Assembly (NCBI RefSeq): GCF_030068505.1
Contig: NZ_JAQOSO010000025.1
Coordinates: forward strand, 1 to 49,434
DNA length: 49,434 nt
Direction: 5' to 3'
Origin: Roseofilum capinflatum BLCC-M114
Lineage (GTDB): Bacteria > Cyanobacteriota > Cyanobacteriia > Cyanobacteriales > Desertifilaceae
Part shown: piece after piece, positions 9,974 to 17,537 of the stretch
Position numbering within the stretch: the stretch's first letter is position 1
Layout of the letters: every line of letters begins with the position of its first letter
The notes under the pieces: generated by a model
What the model was told of the DNA's origin: nothing
The model's database searches: none
The model's input: the letters and a program-made list of their open reading frames with translations, nothing else
Translations under genes and position numbers: made by a program

Positions 9974-11334
9974 TGTTTAAACTTTTGATGCTCGCATAGG
10001 GCAGGATTAAGGGCAAACCAAGAGCCTTCTGAATCTCGATACTCAAAGACGAACATGCTCCGTAATAGGGTCAAGTATTCGAGGTCTCCCTGTACGCTTT
10101 GGTGATTAACCACCCGATACAACAGTTCCCATTCCTCATCCTTAATGGAGGTGGTTAAATAATCCCGGCGGTCTCGAATCACTGCTTCTAGTATATCCCG
10201 TGTAAAGGGCGGGTCTTCTTGTTGCAGACAACTAAAGAGCATTCCTAACAGGTTTCGCATGTGACCCCCACTGACTTCACAGAGCCGGTCTAAGGTGTCG
10301 GGGTGGTCAAAGAGTTCTAAAATATGGCCTTGCTGTTCTTCTAGGGTTTGGTCTGGAAAGGCACGGGTTAAGACCATATGGTGCAACAGTTCCATTCCCT
10401 GGGAAAAGGGTTGTCCACTGCGGGTTTTGACGGGAACCATGGGTAAGACTTTGGGGGTAATGCCTCCTCCGAGGCGATTTTTGAGGGTTTCGCATTCACT
10501 GGAAAAAATCAGGGAGAGGGGAATGGTATAGACGAGGTGACAGTCGAGTTGACGCAGTTGCGCTCCCCGGTCAATGAAGAGATATTCGGGTAAGAGTCGT
10601 CCGGTGGGCCCGGCTTGATTATGTACCCGGTCGAGGTTATCGACGATAACGACTAATCCTTTTTTTCCCTGACGCTTGAGTTGGCTGTTGGCGACTTGCA
10701 GCAGTTCTTGGTTAATGGCTGCTAAGATACTGGCGGTTCGGGGTTCGAGATAGTTGCGGAGACGATGGCGCAGTTTTTGGCTTTCTTTGGTTTTGGCGGT
10801 GATTTTGGCGATACCGAGGGGAAGGGAAAATTCCATTTCGCCGCTCGTGTTGGCGCTGAGGTCTCCGACTCCGGGAATGGAGGCTTCGGCACTGAGGTCG
10901 ATGGGGGTTTGGAGGAAGTCTACGGCATCTTTGAGCAGGGTTTTGAAGGTGCGCGGTTGCAGTTCGATGGAGCGCTGCTGTAGATGTTCGCTGACTTGAC
11001 GGGCGATCGCCAGTAAAATGTCGGTAATGTCGATATCGCCCATATCCAGGTCTTCTGAGGACTCGAAATAGACGACCTCAAAGCCTTGTTCTTCTAGCAA
11101 AGCCTTTAAGCGCAGGAGTTCGGTGGATTTCCCGCAGCCAATATGGCCGGTGAACAGTTGGCAAGTGGGGCGATCGGGGGATAGGGTGATGATCGTACGA
11201 CCCAAAGCTTTGACAATTTTGCCCCCCCGCACAGAAGAAAAATCAATATAATAACGACGGTTGTCTGGATCGCCCAAGTCTAACGGTGCAGATGGATTAC
11301 AAGCTTGGTAGAATCGCCCTAAGTCTATGGTCAT
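9931..11334 (-). CDS. P-loop ATPase paired with the STAND-WD40 protein
   Basis: A 467-residue P-loop NTPase with Walker A GHIGCGKST (63-71) and Walker B LVVIVDNLDRV (227-237), the latter typical of AAA/STAND ATPases. The region 100-200 is a poorly conserved insert. The C-terminal 180 residues are helical and end in a winged-helix-like segment. There is no signal peptide or membrane helix, so it is cytoplasmic. Its 3' end overlaps the start of the 1709-residue STAND-WD40 gene by 43 bp, strongly suggesting that the two ATPases form one complex or signalling chain. Nothing in the sequence defines the effector. Function is unassigned; a regulatory or conflict-related role is inference from the domain class. 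Confidence 0.75.
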   Translation of the reverse strand: MTIDLGRFYQACNPSAPLDLGDPDNRRYYIDFSSVRGGKIVKALGRTIITLSPDRPTCQLFTGHIGCGKSTELLRLKALLEEQGFEVVYFESSEDLDMGDIDITDILLAIARQVSEHLQQRSIELQPRTFKTLLKDAVDFLQTPIDLSAEASIPGVGDLSANTSGEMEFSLPLGIAKITAKTKESQKLRHRLRNYLEPRTASILAAINQELLQVANSQLKRQGKKGLVVIVDNLDRVHNQAGPTGRLLPEYLFIDRGAQLRQLDCHLVYTIPLSLIFSSECETLKNRLGGGITPKVLPMVPVKTRSGQPFSQGMELLHHMVLTRAFPDQTLEEQQGHILELFDHPDTLDRLCEVSGGHMRNLLGMLFSCLQQEDPPFTRDILEAVIRDRRDYLTTSIKDEEWELLYRVVNHQSVQGDLEYLTLLRSMFVFEYRDSEGSWFALNPALCEHQKFKQWLAQNNSGKIATS

Positions 11335-11343
11335 AAGTTCGTG

Positions 11344-11358
11344 TAGCGCTACGCGCTA
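11344..11358. repeat. Perfect inverted repeat TAGCGC-TAC-GCGCTA
   Basis: A 6-bp perfect stem with a 3-base loop sits just upstream of the ATPase start and abuts the heptamer array. It looks like part of a dispersed repeat unit rather than a regulatory site. Confidence 0.4.
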
Positions 11359-11404
11359 GGGAATGGGGAATAGGGAATAGGGAATGGGGAATAGGGAATG
11401 GGGA
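11359..11404. repeat. Heptanucleotide tandem repeat (GGGAATA/GGGAATG)
   Basis: About six units of period 7 built on GGGAATA and GGGAATG. This is the short tandemly repeated repetitive (STRR) class common in filamentous cyanobacteria. A related array occurs in the opposite orientation at 47745-47792. Confidence 0.7.
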
Positions 11405-11460
11405 CATTGGGCCCCCAACCAAGACCCATTTTTAATTTTTTCGGCTGTTGCCGACATGAA

Positions 11461-11509
11461 AATTGTTAATTATTAATTGTTAATTGTTAATTGTTAATTG
11501 TTAATTGAT
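11461..11509. repeat. TTAATTG heptanucleotide tandem repeat
   Basis: Seven units of a TTAATTG-type heptamer, one of them shortened, directly follow the stop codon of the small secreted protein gene. It is very AT-rich and unrelated in sequence to the GGGAATA array 60 bp away, but has the same period. Confidence 0.7.
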
Positions 11510-11510
11510 A

Positions 11511-11720
11511 CTAGCATCCTAACCAGGTACAATCTCCTCGGCCGCCCCGTTGATCTCTGGCTGCTGGATTCACCAAGGGTTGTATGAGATTGGGGTTGCT
11601 CTGCTCGGAAGTCGCAAAAGAGTCTAGGGGTTGCTCCGAGGGCAGAAGATGGCCATAAACAGGATTCATTCCTAAACACAATAGGATCATAATCGGTGCA
11701 ATTTTACGAGTGTTCCACAT
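11511..11720 (-). CDS. Small secreted protein, unknown function
   Basis: A 69-residue open frame. The ATG at 11720 has a strong Shine-Dalgarno (AAGGAGAAGG ending about 5 bases upstream), so this start is preferred to the longer frame beginning at 11783. The N-terminus MWNTRKIAPIMILLCLG followed by MNPVYG is a typical signal peptide with a likely cleavage after about residue 23. The mature part is about 45 residues, polar, and ends RGGRGDCTWLGC with two cysteines that could form a disulphide. I do not recognise the family. The gene stands alone between the HerA-type ATPase and a heptamer repeat, in the same direction as both neighbours, and could be a small exported peptide. Confidence 0.6.
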   Translation of the reverse strand: MWNTRKIAPIMILLCLGMNPVYGHLLPSEQPLDSFATSEQSNPNLIQPLVNPAARDQRGGRGDCTWLGC

Positions 11721-11934
11721 GATAACCTTCTCCTTCACCCCATCGATCGGGGAATTTGATAGAAACTCAGGTACATTAAGCATGACCTAATTCACTATTC
11801 ATCTCATCCCCTCAGACTTCAGGAAAATACAGGGCTGGTCTAGTCTCTATAGATCTAGAGACGATCAACCCGGTGTAAAAGTTCATAGTACCCATTACTT
11901 ATTCATTTCGCTAATATAGACCGATCGCCACATA

Positions 11935-13635
11935 TCAATCGATACTTCTGCCATTAAACACTTGGGGGGCTTCTCGTTTCGCTGGCGGGGCGGCGCTGGC
12001 TTGCCGTTGTTGCTGCTGGTCTTTTTGGAAGTAATGTTGCCAGAGTTCGGGGGCGTTGAGGGTGTCGCCTCCGTGACGGGTGAGCCGTTGGCGGATGCGA
12101 CAGAGAACGGGGGTATTGACGCACGCTCCGGCAATGATGGCTTGACCTTTGGTGAGGGCGGGCAGTTCGTTGAGCAAGTCCCGTCCGGCGGCTTCGACCC
12201 CATGTTTGAGGCTGTCTTGGTCTACGGGGTTGATGATGCGGAGTAGAAATTGGCTCATGCATTGGGAGAGTACGTCGGAGTCGAGTTTACCGGGGCGCTG
12301 GGTGATCAGTCCGACTCCTAAACCAAATTTACGCCCTTCGCTGAGGATGGTTCGTAGCATGGCTTTACACCGGGAGGGTTCGTGAGCGGGGGCGAAGCGA
12401 TGGGCTTCTTCGAGGAGGATGAAGACGGGGAAGGGAAGATAGTTGTCATCGTCGGGGAGGAGGTTTTGTTTTTGCGTGTTCATCCGCGCTTGATAGCTTT
12501 GGCGCAGGAGAGCGGCGCAGATGACTTGTTGTTCTTCTTGGGGGATTTCGTTCATTTGCAGAACGGTGACTTGTCCGGGTTCAAACAGGTTTTGGGGGGT
12601 GAGGTGTTTGTAGGCGTGGAAATGGGGCGATCGCTCTAACCGTTCGAGTTTCCATTCTAGAGCGGGCGCTGAAGTTCCCACTTTTTCGTTCCCTTCGTCG
12701 TCGGTTTGGCGATCGGCTTCATAAACGGCGGCGATCAGGTCTTGTACATCCCACCGATATTCGGAGTTTTTGTGCTTTTTGAGGATGTTGAAGGCTTTGC
12801 TGAGGATGGACTGTTGGCGATCGCTCATCGTCGGCAACAGCATCAAAATATCGTAGTAGTCCAAAGACGACAGCCGAATATGCACGTCTTCTGGCAGCAA
12901 AATTTTCACTTGGGGACTATAGCCATCTTCGCCGCGAAATGCGCCATGGCCTTGTAAGTCGGCTAAGGTTCCATACTCTCCGTGGGGGTCGAAAATTAAG
13001 ACGGGGGCGCGGTTATGGGGGGCGAGAAATTCTTCAATCAGTACCCCAGCCGTGTAGGATTTACCGGAACCCGTGCCCGCAAGAATGGCTAAGTGGGTAC
13101 TGACTAATTCTTTCACATCTAATACCACGGGCACATTGCCACCGGGACGCAGGAGAATTGACCCCATGTGGGCGCTCCCCACTTCTGCTTGCTGTTTGCG
13201 GTTGATTGCCGACTGTAAGAGGCGATCGCTCGCTAACATCACCTTAGCTCCCGGATTGGGGGACTGGCGAGGGTTAAGAAATCCTAAGTTGGGGTGAAAA
13301 TACCCAATTACATCTACCGTCACTTCATACAATTCTGGATTTTTATCCGTAAATCCGACTAAAGCGGCGATCGCCTCTGGACTGGTTTCTGGATCTGCAA
13401 AGATGCGATCGGGTAAGTGATCGATTAGACTTATCTTTGATATTTTGCCGAGAATTTCCCGCTCTCGATCCCCAGAAACCAACGAATAATAAACAAATTC
13501 CCCGATTTTGACTTGGCGATTATTCGTTGTAATAAACACATATTGATTTCCCGTTTCACCTGGGCCTTTGACGGTTCCAATAATGGGGGAAGAAAGGGTG
13601 GGCGGGAATTCTGGGGAGTCTTGTACCTGGGTCAT
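11935..13635 (-). CDS. HerA-type (DUF87) hexameric ATPase/translocase
   Basis: A 566-residue FtsK/HerA-clade ATPase. An N-terminal HAS-barrel-like beta domain (about 15-140) is followed by the RecA-like core with Walker A GTGSGKS (187-193), Walker B FILLEEAHRFAP (405-416) and a later TQRPGKL motif (445-451) typical of HerA. HerA proteins form hexameric DNA translocases and usually partner the nuclease NurA in DNA end processing, or SIR2/nuclease proteins in defence systems. No nurA-like or effector gene is adjacent here, so the partner is unknown. The glutamine-rich tail after 535 is probably disordered. The start at 13635 gives a family-typical length. Confidence 0.85.
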   Translation of the reverse strand: MTQVQDSPEFPPTLSSPIIGTVKGPGETGNQYVFITTNNRQVKIGEFVYYSLVSGDREREILGKISKISLIDHLPDRIFADPETSPEAIAALVGFTDKNPELYEVTVDVIGYFHPNLGFLNPRQSPNPGAKVMLASDRLLQSAINRKQQAEVGSAHMGSILLRPGGNVPVVLDVKELVSTHLAILAGTGSGKSYTAGVLIEEFLAPHNRAPVLIFDPHGEYGTLADLQGHGAFRGEDGYSPQVKILLPEDVHIRLSSLDYYDILMLLPTMSDRQQSILSKAFNILKKHKNSEYRWDVQDLIAAVYEADRQTDDEGNEKVGTSAPALEWKLERLERSPHFHAYKHLTPQNLFEPGQVTVLQMNEIPQEEQQVICAALLRQSYQARMNTQKQNLLPDDDNYLPFPVFILLEEAHRFAPAHEPSRCKAMLRTILSEGRKFGLGVGLITQRPGKLDSDVLSQCMSQFLLRIINPVDQDSLKHGVEAAGRDLLNELPALTKGQAIIAGACVNTPVLCRIRQRLTRHGGDTLNAPELWQHYFQKDQQQQRQASAAPPAKREAPQVFNGRSID

Positions 13636-13932
13636 GGCCTAGCCTAGGTTGATTGCTTACGAAAAGATTAAAAAAAGATAAAAAAAGAGGCACTTTGGAC
13701 GAAATGGCTTGCCTGGGGAAAAAGTTTGCGGAATTTTCGGATTTCTTTTGGTAGAACCTTATTGTACCCTGTGATTAGGCTTTGTGGATTAGAAATCTTC
13801 CCCAATGGATTAAAGAATTAGAGTTAGTTTCAACCCTTTTCTATTCGCCATTGAGCCATAGATATCTGATTCGATCTTAACCCTTTTACGGTTTTTTTCA
13901 CTGATTCTTCATCAATCTGGGGGTACAACACC

Positions 13933-14979
13933 ATGATGCCACACAATGTTCTGAAAGCAAGGGAAAACACGGATATGAATTGTACCCTTAAGGTGAACTC
14001 CACCCATTATAACCTACCCTATCTCTTAAAATCTCTTGATGCTTGTCCTCCAGAGTGGAATCATGATATGGAAAATCATAACGTAGACTGGGAGATGGCA
14101 TCACTAGAAACTGACGCTTCTGTATCCCATGCGGGGCCAGCCATGTCCCAGAGGTTGCGCCAAGTCCAGGTCTTAGTCGCTGAACGCACAGCCCAACTGG
14201 AATTAAGCCTCAAGGTGCAGGCGAAACTCTATGAACAAACTCGCCGCCAGGTGGAAGAACTGCGTCATCTTAATGAACTAAAAGATGAATTTTTAAGTAC
14301 CATTAGTCATGAATTGCGGACTCCTTTAACCAGCATGAGCTTGGCGATCCGGATGTTACGTCAACCGGGAATTTCGCCCGATCGCCAACAAAAATATCTG
14401 GAAATTTTAGAGAGCCAATGCCAACAGGAAATCCATCTGATCAATGACTTACTAGCCCTGCAAGAATTGGAAGAACAGACGGTGGACATGGAGCGTCAAG
14501 CCTTGGAACTGCAAGGGCTGATGGATAACATGACCGCCGGATTTGAGAGTCAATGGAGCCATAAGCAGTTGACTTTAGACCTAGAAATCGCCCCAGACGT
14601 GAAAACCGTGGAAACAGAACCCGAAAGCCTCAAGCGCATTCTGGCAGAACTATTAACCAATGCGGGCAAATTCTCTGATGTCCAGACTCAGGTGAAGATC
14701 GCCGTCGAACCCTATCACGCAGAGGGGATAGAGGGGGTGCAAGTGGCGATCGCCAATCAAGGAATAGGCATTGAGGAGCAGGAATTACCAGAAATTTTCC
14801 ATAAATTCCGTCGTGGAACAGGAATCACCGATCGGGCGATCGCCGGAACCGGTTTAGGTCTAGCCCTGGTGAAAGCTTTAGTGGAACAATTAGGAGGAAC
14901 CATTACCGTCAGCAGTCAGCCCCTAAACTCTCGATCCTCCTGGGAAACTTGTTTTACGCTTATCCTTCCCCAGAGTTAA
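13933..14979 (+). CDS. Orphan sensor histidine kinase
   Basis: A 348-residue HisKA-HATPase kinase. The phosphoacceptor is His126 in STISHELRTPLTS. The N box is in ILAELLTNAGKF, and the nucleotide-binding G boxes are QGIGIEEQE and GTGLGLALV. The first 110 residues contain no recognisable sensor domain, only a polar segment and a coiled coil (about 72-120) leading into the kinase. There is no transmembrane helix, so it is soluble and probably receives its signal from a partner. No response regulator gene lies nearby. Two adjacent ATGs at 13933 and 13936 lack a clear Shine-Dalgarno; an internal ATG at 13975 is possible. UbiB follows 47 bp downstream on the same strand. Confidence 0.85.
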   Translation: MMPHNVLKARENTDMNCTLKVNSTHYNLPYLLKSLDACPPEWNHDMENHNVDWEMASLETDASVSHAGPAMSQRLRQVQVLVAERTAQLELSLKVQAKLYEQTRRQVEELRHLNELKDEFLSTISHELRTPLTSMSLAIRMLRQPGISPDRQQKYLEILESQCQQEIHLINDLLALQELEEQTVDMERQALELQGLMDNMTAGFESQWSHKQLTLDLEIAPDVKTVETEPESLKRILAELLTNAGKFSDVQTQVKIAVEPYHAEGIEGVQVAIANQGIGIEEQELPEIFHKFRRGTGITDRAIAGTGLGLALVKALVEQLGGTITVSSQPLNSRSSWETCFTLILPQS

Positions 14980-15026
14980 TGCTAGGCTGTGATAGCGGTT
15001 GTGAATCTTAACGGGTAACCCCCAGA

Positions 15027-16700
15027 ATGCTCAAAATTACTCAACCTCGATCCCGGCGCTGGCAACAACTCACCTATTCTCCCGTCATCCGTCAAATTCA
15101 AGTTTTTTTGGCGGCCTTTCGCTTCATTGCTCTGTTGCTCTGGGATCGCTGGCGCGGGGGGCCCTCTTCCGCCCTCAAACGTAAACGAGCTAGGGGTTTG
15201 GTGAAAACCCTGCTTAAACTAGGGCCCACGTTTATTAAAATCGGTCAATCTCTCTCCACCAGAGCGGATCTCCTGCCTACGGAATATGTAGAAGCCCTGG
15301 AACAACTGCAAGATCAAGTTCCTGCTTTCAACCCAGAAACGGCGATCGCCATTATCGAACTCGAACTTGCCGCATCTGTGGGCGCAATTTTCCAAGACTT
15401 TGACCCCATTCCCCTCGCGGCTGCCAGTCTCGGCCAAGTCCATCGCGCCACCCTCCACACCCAGGAAGAAGTGGTGATCAAAGTTCAACGTCCTGGTTTA
15501 AGAGCATTATTTGATGTGGATGCTAAAGCCATTTATCGAGCCATCCAAGTCACCGAACTCCTGTTTGCCTGGACGCGCAAGTATGAACTGCGAACCATCT
15601 ATAATGAATTTTTTCGCATTCTCTATCAAGAAATTGACTATAAACAAGAAGCCTTAAATGCAGACCGCTTTCAGCAAAACTTTGCCAACTATCCCGAAAT
15701 TATTGTTCCCCGCATTTATTGGCGCTACACCACCCAAAAAGTGTTAACGATTGAATATTTACCCGGTATTAAAGTCGATAATCGGGAAGCCCTGATTGCC
15801 TGCGGTTTAGATCCTCAGAAAATTAATCAAATTGGCATTTGTTGTTATCTCAAGCAACTCCTCTTAGATGGTTTTTTCCAGGCCGATCCCCATCCCGGTA
15901 ATTTAGCGGTAACCTCCAAAGGGCAACTGATTTTCTATGATTTTGGCATGATGGGGGAAATTCAGTCTTTAGCTAAAGACCAAATGATCCGCAATTTTTT
16001 TGCTGTCTTACGCAAAGATACGGATGAGGTAGTCGAGACCCTAATCAACATGGGATTAATTGAACCCATGGCCGATATGACCCCTGTGCGCCGCTTGATT
16101 ACGTTTTTGTTGGATCGGTTTACGGAACGGCCGGTGAATTTCCGCGAGTTTACTTTAATTAAGGATGAACTCTATACCATGTTTGAGCAGCAACCGTTCC
16201 GCTTACCCGCCGAGATGACGTTTGTGTTAAAAGCTCTCACAACTCTTGATGGTATCGCCCGCATTTTAGACCCAGAATATAATTTAGCGGCTTCTTCTCA
16301 ACCCTTTATTCGGGAAGTCACCGCAGGAAAAGGGACAAGATATTTAGTGGGGGAAACTCTACGACAGGTGAAGTTGTGGGTGCAGTCTCCTTTTGAAAAA
16401 CCAACGGTTACCGATCAATGGTTTGAACAGTTAGAAAAACGGATGGAAACCGGAGACTTAGCGTTTTCTGTGAGGGCTAAAGAGAGCGATCGTCTCTTAG
16501 AGTCTCTCAGCTTAGGACTACAAAGCTTACTCTATCTCTATGGGGCTGGCTTTACCTTGATTTCTAGTAGTATCCTGTTTGTCGGTCAATTTTCAGGATG
16601 GGCGATCGCTCTCCTGTGTGGATCGGGCGTGTTTATCATCTTTTGTGTGCGATCGATCTTCCGTCTCTCTGTACGCAACCGCCTCAACCGCATATCTTAA
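15027..16700 (+). CDS. ABC1/UbiB (AarF) family atypical kinase
   Basis: A 557-residue UbiB-type protein-kinase-like protein. Signatures are KIGQ (71-74), the alanine-rich nucleotide loop AAASLGQVHR (131-140) that replaces the usual glycine-rich loop, the lysine in VIKVQRP (K152), QADPHPGN (285-292) and YDFG (304-307). The C-terminus has one or two transmembrane helices (about 505-545), as in family members that sit on the membrane. UbiB/ADCK proteins support quinone biosynthesis, and cyanobacterial/plastid homologues are linked to plastoquinone and tocopherol metabolism. The precise substrate is unknown. It is convergent with rnpB. Confidence 0.88.
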   Translation: MLKITQPRSRRWQQLTYSPVIRQIQVFLAAFRFIALLLWDRWRGGPSSALKRKRARGLVKTLLKLGPTFIKIGQSLSTRADLLPTEYVEALEQLQDQVPAFNPETAIAIIELELAASVGAIFQDFDPIPLAAASLGQVHRATLHTQEEVVIKVQRPGLRALFDVDAKAIYRAIQVTELLFAWTRKYELRTIYNEFFRILYQEIDYKQEALNADRFQQNFANYPEIIVPRIYWRYTTQKVLTIEYLPGIKVDNREALIACGLDPQKINQIGICCYLKQLLLDGFFQADPHPGNLAVTSKGQLIFYDFGMMGEIQSLAKDQMIRNFFAVLRKDTDEVVETLINMGLIEPMADMTPVRRLITFLLDRFTERPVNFREFTLIKDELYTMFEQQPFRLPAEMTFVLKALTTLDGIARILDPEYNLAASSQPFIREVTAGKGTRYLVGETLRQVKLWVQSPFEKPTVTDQWFEQLEKRMETGDLAFSVRAKESDRLLESLSLGLQSLLYLYGAGFTLISSSILFVGQFSGWAIALLCGSGVFIIFCVRSIFRLSVRNRLNRIS

Positions 16701-16726
16701 ACCCAACCTATTTCCTGATACAAAAA

Positions 16727-17114
16727 GAGGGAAAAGTAAGTCATAAGCCGGATTCTGTTCTCCAAGATCTGCTATGAGAGCTTGGGGGGAATTATCTATC
16801 TGGGATATGGGTTACCCCATACCTCTAGCGGTTTCATTATGCTGGAACCGGTAAAAGACCAACCTTAGTTCCATCTGCCTTGCTCCCAACCGGGGTTTAC
16901 CGAGCCAGTACCTCTCGATACTGCTGGTGCGCTCTTACCGCACCCTTGCACCCTTACCTGTGTGCTTGATGCACCATCGGCGGTATGTTTCTGTGGCACT
17001 CTCCTCACGATCGCTCGCACTGGGCGTTACCCAGCAAGTCTGGTCTTTCGGGAGTCCGGACTTTCCTCAGATCGAGTTCTCCCGATCTGCAACTCCCTCC
17101 CTTACTTTTCCCTG
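16727..17114 (-). ncRNA. rnpB: RNase P RNA (M1-type, bacterial class A)
   Basis: The minus strand shows the diagnostic core GAGGAAAGTCCGG (17068-17056), the universal segment containing GGGTGCAAGGGTGCGG (in the 16925-16960 area), and the 3' motif ACAGAATCCGGCTTAT (16758-16743). Helix P1 can be drawn from GGGAAAAGTAAG at the 5' end (17112-17101) pairing with CTTACTTTTCCC at the 3' end (16740-16729), which defines ends near 17114 and 16727. A T-rich stretch follows the 3' arm. It is the catalytic RNA that removes tRNA 5' leaders. It lies 17 bp beyond the stop of the small gene 17132-17386 on the same strand and may share its transcript. Confidence 0.93.
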
Positions 17115-17131
17115 TTCTTAGTGTATCTAAA

Positions 17132-17386
17132 TTAGGGTCTGCGATCCGAGGTTCCTAATTCTAAATGCCAGGCATCTGCCAGCACATGACTTAACCAACT
17201 GCGTTGAGAAGCATCTAAAAAGCCATCATCGGCTAAGATTTCTTCTCTGAGATCCTCTAAGGATTGACCTTGGGAACGGGAAATCTTAATCACTCCGGCG
17301 ATCGCTGCCGCCACCAACTCCTCATCTACAGGCTTGTGGCGCAACGCTATGATATCTTGAGAATGCTCTGGAATTGGGTAGTTCAT
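17132..17386 (-). CDS. Conserved small hypothetical protein upstream of rnpB
   Basis: An 84-residue, acidic, helical soluble protein with no signal peptide or membrane segment. I do not recognise a named domain. It ends 17 bp before the 5' end of rnpB on the same strand and starts about 80 bp downstream of a consensus sigma-70 promoter (17473-17500), so a short transcript carrying this gene and possibly rnpB is likely. Codon use looks ordinary for the window. Function is unknown. Confidence 0.6.
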   Translation of the reverse strand: MNYPIPEHSQDIIALRHKPVDEELVAAAIAGVIKISRSQGQSLEDLREEILADDGFLDASQRSWLSHVLADAWHLELGTSDRRP

Positions 17387-17453
17387 CGTTATCTGAATCG
17401 GTTTAACCTCAATTGAAGGGATAATGAGAATAATGTAAACTTTTGTAACATTA

Positions 17454-17479
17454 TTATAATCACGTAACCGCGATTATAA
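17454..17479. promoter_or_regulatory. Palindrome overlapping divergent -10 elements
   Basis: Arms TTATAATC (17454-17461) and GATTATAA (17472-17479) form a perfect 8-bp inverted repeat. It contains TATAAT on the plus strand (17455-17460) and on the minus strand (17478-17473). It lies between the divergent cruA-type gene and the small gene upstream of rnpB, so it could be a shared operator. Confidence 0.45.
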
Positions 17480-17500
17480 CACATTTTTTGTTTTTGTCAA
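17473..17500 (-). promoter_or_regulatory. Consensus sigma-70 promoter for the small gene / rnpB
   Basis: On the minus strand TTGACA (17500-17495) and TATAAT (17478-17473) are both perfect consensus hexamers separated by 16 bp. Transcription would start near 17466 and give an 80-nt leader for the 84-residue gene. Confidence 0.65.
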
Positions 17501-17537
17501 GACTGGTTTTGTATTTTTAAGCCCTCCTTCAGAATCC

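Noticed and set aside
11359-11509. Possible CRISPR array
   Set aside because: The repeats are contiguous heptamers without spacers, and no cas genes are nearby.
11959-12957. Several plus-strand frames opposite the HerA-type gene
   Set aside because: They mirror the minus-strand coding frame, lack ribosome sites and give no familiar proteins.
16927-17121. Plus-strand frame across rnpB
   Set aside because: It lies antisense to the highly conserved RNase P RNA; the frame is incidental.
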